The notes under the pieces were generated by a model. The model was not told where the DNA came from and did no database searches. It saw nothing but the letters and a program-made list of their open reading frames with translations. A program made the position numbers and the translations under genes. A stretch of 64,000 bases of DNA from Annona cherimola (lineage: Eukaryota; Streptophyta; Magnoliopsida; Magnoliales; Annonaceae), in assembly GCA_030490835.1 (NCBI GenBank), contig CM059974.1, forward strand, positions 7,501-71,500, given 5' to 3'. Below are positions 57,213 through 64,000 of the stretch, piece after piece (position 1 is the stretch's first letter; each line of letters begins with the position of its first letter).

Positions 57213-58062
57213 GATGGTGTTGTTACCGTCTATCGCAACGATGCCCTTGCCGAAGCAAAGAAGTCTTCTCCCTTCTCCGTCAAGGTCGGTCTTGTCCAGA
57301 TGCTCAGAGGCGGTGTGATCATGGATGTAGTGAACGCTGAGCAGGCAAGGATCGCTGAAGATTCCGGCGCGTACCTGCTGACATCTGTGCCCAAGGCGGC
57401 GTTGCTCGCATGAGCGACCCTTTCTCGCATCGGCCACTTCGTTGAGGCTCAGATCTTGGAAGCCATCGGCATCGACTACATCAACAAGAGTGAGGTTCTT
57501 ACCGTTGTTGATGACGAGAACCACATCAACAAGCACAACTTCCACATCCCCTTTCTTTGCGGTTGTCGTAACCTTAGCGAGGCCCTCTGCCGTATCCACG
57601 AGGGAGCTGCCATGATCCTTACCAGGGGCGAGACTAGCACTGGTAACATCATCGAGGCCGTCAGGCATGTCAGGTTCGTAATGGGCAACACTAGGATCTT
57701 CTGCAACATGGACGATGACGAGGTCTTTTCGTTCGCCAAAAAAAATCGATGTGCCCTACGATCTCGTCGTGCAAACCAAGCAGCTTGGCAGGCTCCCTAT
57801 TGTTCATTTTGCAACCGGCGGCATTGCCACCCTTGCCGGTTTTGCCCTCATGATGCAGCTTGGCTGCGATGGTGCCTCCGTGGGCTCTAGGGTTTTCAAG
57901 AGTCGTGACTCTGCCCGACTTGCACGTGCGATCACTCAAGCTATCACCAACTACAGCGACCCAGAGATTTTTGCTGAGGTCAGTTGTGGCTTGGGAGGAG
58001 CTATGGTTGGCCTCAACCTCAAAGACAACAAAGTTGAAAGGTATGCCAATCGCTCCAAATGA
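57213..58062 (+). pseudogene. PDX1: Pyridoxal 5'-phosphate synthase PDX1 pseudogene
   Basis: PDX1 builds the vitamin B6 ring from ribose 5-phosphate, glyceraldehyde 3-phosphate and glutamine-derived ammonia from PDX2. Family blocks are visible in order: [52 protein letters not shown] (shifted frame), [79 protein letters not shown] and ERYANRS before TGA. Compared with the family, about eight codons are deleted after DSGA with a shift (near 57370). About 18 codons after MSDP are deleted, removing the PVMAKA segment with one catalytic lysine (near 57424). The second catalytic lysine (TKGE in the family) is Arg here (TRGE). One extra A in an A-run at about 57740 shifts the frame. No start codon remains in frame. 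Known plant PDX1 genes are often intronless, so lack of introns does not prove retroposition, and no poly-A tail is seen. Antisense frames at 57171-57668 and 57691-58113 are shadows. Confidence 0.93.
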
Positions 58063-59085
58063 ATGAACTAACCAACCGAGAAGAAGCCATGGTGAAACTC
58101 TTTGATGGATCAACTGCTATAGTTTTCTTTCTATTTTGGTGTTTATCACAAATAAGAGTGGCGCTCTGTTAATCTGCATCTCTTTTAAATCAACTCTTAT
58201 AGCTTTACTTCTATTTTATCTCTGCTTGTGACAAATAAGGGTGGTCCTTGGAATCATAATTTGTTGCTACTTGCCTAAAATTCTCTGCCTGGTTCTCTGT
58301 TTTGTGGTGGATGTTCATTTCTATGACTGAATGTTGTTCTTTAAGATTTAGGCACTTGAATTATGGGATTGTGAATTAGTATGTGGGGGTTGCTTTTGAC
58401 ATTTTAATTTACTACCTATGCTTAACATTGTTATCTATTTTATCCGGTTACTGATGTAAGCATGTGCAGAAACAAGAAAAGAGGAAACAAGGAGAATAAC
58501 AGGATAGAAGAAAATTTTACATGCCATTTAGGGGATAAAATTAAGTAGATCATTCACATCTCTATACTAACATCGAGGTTGATCATTTTTTTCAAGTCGT
58601 TTCTAACTGTAGGAGGTAAATGTAAGTGGCTCATACCCATATCCTGTTTTCACATCTTATCCAACTTTCTTCCAAAATAGTTGATGTTGGAAACTCATTT
58701 TCCTTGGTCCTGTTGTGGTGGACTCATCACTCGATTGGAGGGAGAATCTGTAAAAAAAGCTCCTGTCCCTAATTTGGAATTCAACTTTGTTTAAAGGACA
58801 TTGATTTTTAGGTCATGTGGAATCAGCCAGCGTTAAACTTAGGGTTCTACTCTTCTAAATTTCGAATACCTCATTTAGTGGTTCAAAGCTGCTAAATTTG
58901 TATGGGTTCTACTCTTGTTTTGATGAGATCTAAGATATCAAGCATTTTAATGAAGGGCCACACACTTGTGCAATATATCAAATATTAAGCCAATTAATTT
59001 TGGGTCACTTGATTTTCCAGGAAAGATGACTCAAAATTCTTACTCAATGCATGAATTCATACAATCTTACTAATAGGGTGTCTCG
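58063..59085 (+). other. 3' flank of the PDX1 pseudogene
   Basis: The first 300 bases are T-rich, with two related blocks (GGATCAACTGCTATAGTTTT... at about 58100 and AAATCAACTCTTATAGCTTT at about 58188, an ~85-base imperfect duplication, each followed by GTGACAAATAAGGGTGG-type sequence). This resembles a plant 3' untranslated region. Beyond 58.4 kb nothing is recognisable. Confidence 0.45.
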
Positions 59086-59850
59086 TCAAATCACCATTCT
59101 CTTGTGTCGTTTTCAGTGGGATGGAAACAACGTGCCAACTTGTTTTGTCTTATGAATTGTTTTATATATATTGAGGGAACTTGGTCTATATTTGAGTTGT
59201 TTAAAGTTCTTTTATCTGCCAGCTTCTGAGGCATTTCGTATGTTAATTCTTTTTTGAATTTTTTTCTTTAGCTCATGAAATTTCAGGTTTTGGAGTGGCA
59301 GATTTTGCTATCTTGGTTTGGTTGATTTTTTGATCCTCGAGATAAGTGTTTTTCTTTCCTAGATCCACAAATTTTTTTTGCTTAGGGTATATTTTGTGTT
59401 ATCTGTTTATATTTTTTATGCAATACACAAATTGAATCTCTTAGGATATTCTACGAGAATGACAAATTTTATCTCAGAACTGCTGTAATTATGCATTAAT
59501 ATCGGAATTACAAATTAACCTTTAGTTATGCGTTAACATGGGAATTGCAAAGTGACCTTAAAGAAATGTAAGTCATGTGCCCTTGTCGTCGGAACCTTTC
59601 GTGTAGAAATTATAGATAAAAAATATCTATGACACTTAACAAGTGGACTAAGCAGTGAAAAAGAATTAATTATATTTATGAAAAATTTTCATGAAATATC
59701 AACAATTTCATAATACTAGAAAAATATCATTGACATGCTACTAAAAACTGGTGAATACTGAGATGACACAACATTTCATCATTTGAGGAGATAACTTTTA
59801 ATATCATTATAGATGGTGGTGAAATTATTTTTAAAAAAAAGGTGAAAAAA
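59085..59850 (+). repeat. Modular repeat copy Y4, first part
   Basis: Starts with a block matching 44008-44048 (CATTCTCTTGTGTCGTTTTC). It then carries the CTTGGTCTATATTTGAG block, the exon-like piece (TTTCAGGTTTTGGAGTGGC ... GAGATAAGTG), the GAATCTCTTAGGATATTCTA block and the ACTTAACAAGTGGACTAAG block. It is more diverged than Y1-Y3. Confidence 0.82.
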
Positions 59851-60665
59851 ATTCTCAGATACCCTGAAATATGGTGAGGAGAGGGTTTTCAAAAACTCCC
59901 AAAAATCCTAATAACCGAGCTCGGCACCACAAGTGTGGAGACTCGCATCAAACGGTGAGGGGTGAAAAAAATCCCCAGATATCTTGAAATATGGTGAGAG
60001 GAAAATTTTTGTAAAATAAAAATCTCGGATACCCTAAAATATGGTGAGGAAAGGGTTTTCAAAACCCCTAAAATTTTAGTAACCGGGGCTAGGCACCACA
60101 TGTGTGGAGACTCACGTCAAATAGTGAGGGGTGAAAAAAAAAATTCAAGATATCCTGAAATATGGTGAGGGGAAAGTTTTTTTAAAATAAAAATCTCAAA
60201 TACCCTGAAATATGGTGAGGAAAGGATTTTCAAAAACCCCCAAAACTCTTAGTAACCGGGGCTCGGCACCACAAGTGTGGAGACTCGGGTCAAACAGTGA
60301 GGGGTGGAAAAAGAAAAATCCCCAGATATCCTGAAATATGGTAAGAGAAAAGTTTTTTTTTGTTAAATAACAGATACACTGCAATATGAAGGGAAGATTT
60401 TCAAAAATTTTCAAAAATCTTAGTAATCGAGGCTCGGTACCACAAGTGTGGAGACTCGTGTCAAACGGTGAGGGGTGAATAATAAAAAATTCCTAGATAT
60501 CCTGAAATATGGTGAGGGAAATTTTTTTTTTTTAAAAAAAATAAATCCCAGATACCTTGAAATATGGTGAGGGAATGGTTTCCAAAAATCTCTAAAAATC
60601 TTAGTAACCTGAGGCTCGGCACCACGAGTATGGAGACTCACGTCAAACCGCGATGAGAGGAAAAA
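59850..60665 (+). repeat. Minisatellite of ~120-bp units (cluster 2)
   Basis: Same unit as 40130-41020 (ATACCCTGAAATATGGTGAGG, AGTAACCGGGGCTCGGCACC, GTGTGGAGACTCGCGTCAAA). At least five units with indels in the A/T-rich linkers. Minus-strand frames at 59889-60101, 60196-60414 and 60420-60767 arise from it. Confidence 0.9.
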
Positions 60666-61060
60666 GTATGTAATATACATCACTATCATGATTTCGGTAT
60701 TATAGTTAACTTGCTTGGTTGAGTTGTAAAAGTATGTATATCTAGTATCTACTAGTTGGATGAACATGCACTCACGTGCTATGCTATTTTATGTGTTTCA
60801 TGAAAAAATATTCACTTATATAACTTAATGAAACTCACTTTTTAGGCTCACTGCTTATATTAACTGCCCTTAAAGTATTTTGGAATTTTTCTACCTATAG
60901 AGGTAAAACACCAATGCGTATTAAACAGAAGTATGAACGTTTAAAAATGATTATTACAAGATCGGCGTTACAGGAAAATTTCAAACAAAAATGAAAGAGT
61001 TCCTAATGTAATTTGATGTTATATAAGAAAATTTTTATTAAAATTTTGAAACCAAGCAAG
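60665..61060 (+). repeat. Modular repeat copy Y4, continuation
   Basis: Carries TATGTAATATACATCACTAT, the GTATCTACTAGTTGGATGA box, ACTTAATGAAACTCACTTTTT and AAGAGTTCCTAATGTAATTTG, as after cluster 1. Confidence 0.82.
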
Positions 61061-61064
61061 CGGT

Positions 61065-61744
61065 CTATATTTGGGTGATAATGTGTGTGACAATGCGCGT
61101 TCATATAGGAATCAACAACAATCTCTTGCTTAGACTCTCTATTTTCAAGCTTTTTCACTGCCACAAGCTGCCCATGAAAATTGGTGTTATAACCTGCTAT
61201 AAAATGAAAATTGATTATTCACCTTTATTTATGTTTGGACTATGAAATATTTGCTTGTCTGTTTCCACACAACCTTACATGTTTTTTTTGTGGGTGTCTT
61301 CCTTATTCTAAGAGGTCTTCAATTCATATTTTTCAATATAGACATTAGTTTGAAGGCTTTTGAAAAATTGCCTAATGCTTTTATTTCCAATTCAAAAATC
61401 TAATAATTCATTATGTTGTCATTATATAAAACTTGTTTCTTTATCTTGCTTGTCATGATCACACAAGAGAATTGGAAGTAGATTAAGGCAATGCATGCAT
61501 TGCTGCCAAGGGACAGTGCATGACCCTCATCCATTCGCGCCACTAGCTACCATCTTCTCCTTGTTCTAAAATTCAAGCATGCAGCTGGTGTGGAAGCATA
61601 TGGTCCATTCACTATTTGGTGAGGATTGTGCATGCACCCCCCAACTTTTTTCCCGTAAAAACATTTGATTTCATCAAATTAACATCCTTCATAATTGGAA
61701 TGGATCTGCAATTCATTAAATCTATAATCTTGAAAATTTCTCAA
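61065..61744. other. Unclassified sequence
   Basis: Mixed composition, including a moderately G/C block at 61470-61640 (GCATGCATTGCTGCCAAGGG ... GCATGCACCCCCCAAC). No reading frame of note and no copies elsewhere in the window were found. Confidence 0.35.
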
Positions 61745-63090
61745 ATAGTTTAACATGTTTATGCTCATGATTATATTACAATATAATTATCGAAGCTCAT
61801 GTATAGCCTATAATGTGTCAGTCAAATGTCGAGTAATACATAGTGAAATATAGTGTATGTTTGGGAATGGATAAAATTTTTGATGAAAAGTTGTAGAGAG
61901 TAGAAGTTGTCAAATGATGTGATATGATAAGGGTAATGATAAGGAATAAATATGATAAAGTTAAAATAGATAAGTTAGTTGTGTTGGTAGTTATGTAGAA
62001 ATGATTGAAAAGTATGGTAGTTGTATAGAAAAATGTGAAGAAATTATTAAAAAATAGGATAGTTGTCGAGAGTGAAAAGTTTTAGATTGGAAAGTTTTAA
62101 CTTCACAACTTTCACTTGTTACCAAACACACCCATAATATCTTAATTAGAACATCTTATCTAATCATAAAACAAGTTTCATAATCGTACTTCGTGTTGTA
62201 AACAAAGTATAACTTTAACTGCAGTCAAAGACATAACTATAATATAAGGCATAGTTAAAGACAACTTCAAATCTGAGTCAAAATAAGAGATGTAGCATCT
62301 ACTCCGAACTATTAGGTGAGAGGTAGATAATAAATCGTATCCACATCATAACATCATTTACGTGATCATCATGAATCACATTATCTTTAATTCACAATGC
62401 ATATGCATATGATACACTATAGTTATTCAAATATTTTTTGAAATTCATTAATCGCAGTAGAAATAAAATATTATTCCATCAGATAAACCAAATAGATGTT
62501 TAAATTAGAATTCTACCAAAGCTAAGTCAATAGTTTTATAAATTTTAATTCAAAATCAATTGAAACCATCGACACAACCCTCACTTGACAAATTAAAGAA
62601 AAGTTCTTAAAAAAAAACTTAATTCAAAAGTTCTACTTACATGATACTCAAAAATCAAATCTTTCTTTATGGAATTCTAATACTTAGCTCCATTTTTATA
62701 TTTTTTCATAGTTAGAAGGCATAACAATTTATCAATTTTTCTATTATTAGTAACTATTATTTCTCATTCAGTTTCATATAAAAAAGATAAACAAATCATT
62801 GCGCTCTAGCCAAATTCAACAATAAAAATCAACCAATTAATTAAATGATAAATAGTAAAGCTCCAATTATCCTCTTCTCACATTTAAATCATTATCATAT
62901 AAATGAATCATTTTTATCAAATGACCCACTAATCCCAATTTATTTTTTGCATTTTAGTAAAATATTTGACCACCACAAAGTCTCTTATTTATATATTATC
63001 AACAATTAGTACAAATTATTTAAAACAATCACATTTACTTTTCAATGTTCTCTATTTAAATCATATTTTACACATATAACAAATATCCTT
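61745..63090 (+). repeat. Inverted copy of the 3.0-4.1 kb module, with MITE
   Basis: Matches the reverse complement of 3020-4100. Here it is interrupted by a MITE at 61853-62133 that is absent from the other copy. AT-rich, no coding capacity. Confidence 0.82.
61853..62133 (+). mobile_element. Tourist-like MITE, complete, 281 bp
   Basis: Ends GTGTATGTTTGG and CCAAACACACCC, flanked by ATA on both sides (61850-61852 and 62134-62136). The paralogous empty site (reverse complement of about 3945-3960, GTGAAATATAATATC) has a single ATA, confirming a 3-bp target duplication. Interior blocks match the copy at 8900-9179 closely (GATGTGATATGATA, GTTAAAATAGATAAGTTAGT). Confidence 0.9.
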
Positions 63091-63109
63091 TTATATTTAC
63101 TCCCTCTAA

Positions 63110-63420
63110 AATTTGGTTATGTATTATATCAATAGATATAACAATTCTTTCATAATAGCAATTTTAAATAAAGAGTAAGTCAAACAATCATAAAAACTAT
63201 TGAACCTAAAACTTTTTATTTTCAACAATTATCTTATTTCTTAATCATTTCTTCGTATCTTCATATGCTTTCCACACCTTTTAATTATTTATTCATAATT
63301 ACCCATATAACAATCTTATTTATTTTAATATTATTTTCTTTACTCTCATCATTATCCATATTATATTCATCGTTTAATGTCAAGTCAGGCCAAATTTTTT
63401 CAAAATCAATCAAATTTAGC
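63110..63420. repeat. Degenerate MITE-like fragment
   Basis: Matches the reverse complement of 4505-4745 and extends somewhat further (ATCATTATCCATATTATA). No terminal repeat recognised. The frame at 63265-63528 is not a gene. Confidence 0.55.
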
Positions 63421-64000
63421 AAAACACGAAAACACACATGCCAAAAACTCGTGGATATTGGGATCGCTTTAATAATTACAATACTAAAATCAATATTATC
63501 AATTCAAATATTTGAACTTTGCTATTAATACGTAGAATACATTCAAGTATATTATTATTATCAATTTGGAAAGGTTTCGAAGAAAAATAGGGGGTGTTTT
63601 GATATTTTACAATAAATTGGGTGTGAAATTGCAAATTTCGGCAACTTGGGTATGTACAATAAATAACAAGAAAGGAGTGTAAACTGTAAAATGAAAAATA
63701 TCCAACAATGCACATGACATGTGGAGTTGCATATCAAAAGTCAAACTTTATTTTTTAGAAAAGGTGCATATGGCTTGTTTTTAGCCAAAATAAATAAATA
63801 AATAATTAATTAAAACATAAATTAACACATTGAGGTGGACGGTTAACGTGGCCAGCTGCTAGAAATTTCTGGGGTTAATAAGTAGAGTAAGTCGAGAGTA
63901 GAGAGAGAAGAAGAGATGGAGCCTTGATCAAGTGATCTTAGCCATCAATCTTTATCATCCAAGTTAGTTTCATATATTTTGTCTTAATTTCTATATTAAC
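63421..64000. other. AT-rich DNA; final 150 bases more gene-like
   Basis: No feature to about 63840. The last part (GGACGGTTAACGTGGCCAGC, then a purine-rich GAGAGTAGAGAGAGAAG) could be an upstream region of a gene beyond the window. I cannot support a start. Confidence 0.3.

Noticed and set aside
57171..57668. 165-codon minus-strand frame
   Set aside because: It is antisense to the PDX1 pseudogene. PDX1 codons lack stops on the opposite strand here, and no family signature is seen.
3020..63090. Terminal inverted repeats of one giant ~60-kb transposon (3-4 kb versus 61.7-63 kb)
   Set aside because: The two copies are moderately diverged, a third partial copy lies at 22.4-22.6 kb, the adjoining blocks are in a different order, and no transposon ends are visible. 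They are better explained as dispersed repeat copies.

Overview
This window looks like a heterochromatic, transposon-dominated stretch of an AT-rich flowering-plant nuclear genome. The supporting signs are plant repeat families: an LTR retrotransposon remnant with a plant Transposase_32-like ORF, an RTE-clade LINE 3' end with a TGA microsatellite tail, an Au-like SINE, Tourist-like MITEs with GGGTGTGTTTGG ends, and hAT-type elements with 8-bp target duplications. Two gene relics are recognisable: a pyridoxal-phosphate synthase PDX1 copy, and an exon resembling plant splicing helicase PRP16. I see no intact host protein-coding gene, tRNA, rRNA or CRISPR. Almost all open frames longer than 60 codons are chance frames in A/T-rich repeats. 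The species cannot be named from this sequence.

Layout. 1-9.3 kb: AT-rich DNA with foldback elements and MITEs, plus two modules (3.0-4.1 and 4.84-6.76 kb) that have inverted copies far away (61.7-63.1 and 37.7-39.7 kb). 9.3-12.35 kb: the 3' part of an LTR retrotransposon on the minus strand (1.76-kb LTR, polypurine tract, Transposase_32-like reading frame). It sits inside a segment whose copy without it lies at 34.1-35.7 kb. 12.4-20.5 kb: gene-fragment-like pieces, nested MITEs and hAT elements. 20.5-22.3 kb: LINE 3' end facing a second, inverted RTE-type tail. 22.7-32.3 kb: tandem array of ~0.82-0.85 kb A-rich units. 32.8-37.2 kb: inverted copies of left-hand segments, a SINE, the first PRP16-like exon and a fragment of array sequence. 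37.2-44 kb: modular repeats, two Ty3/gypsy RNase H fragments, a ~120-bp minisatellite and gene-like pieces. 44.1-54.2 kb: a second modular block containing the second PRP16-like exon and a second ~0.82-kb array. 57.2-58.1 kb: PDX1 pseudogene. 59.1-61.1 kb: another modular copy with the minisatellite. 61.7-64 kb: inverted copy of the 3-4 kb module, with a MITE insertion.

How the parts relate. The main story is one modular repeat family. Its parts (a TTGGATGAGTTGTA...CTACTAGTTGGATG box, a TTTAATGACCTTTGGTACACGTGCTGACC core, splice-bounded exon-like segments, a minisatellite, RNase H scraps) recur in different orders and orientations. It has captured host genomic DNA with introns still present, and the ~0.82-kb arrays appear to be local amplification of one part of it. 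This resembles Helitron or other pack-type capture, but I could not define termini. Paralogous copies inside the window provide empty sites that date several insertions relative to the duplications.
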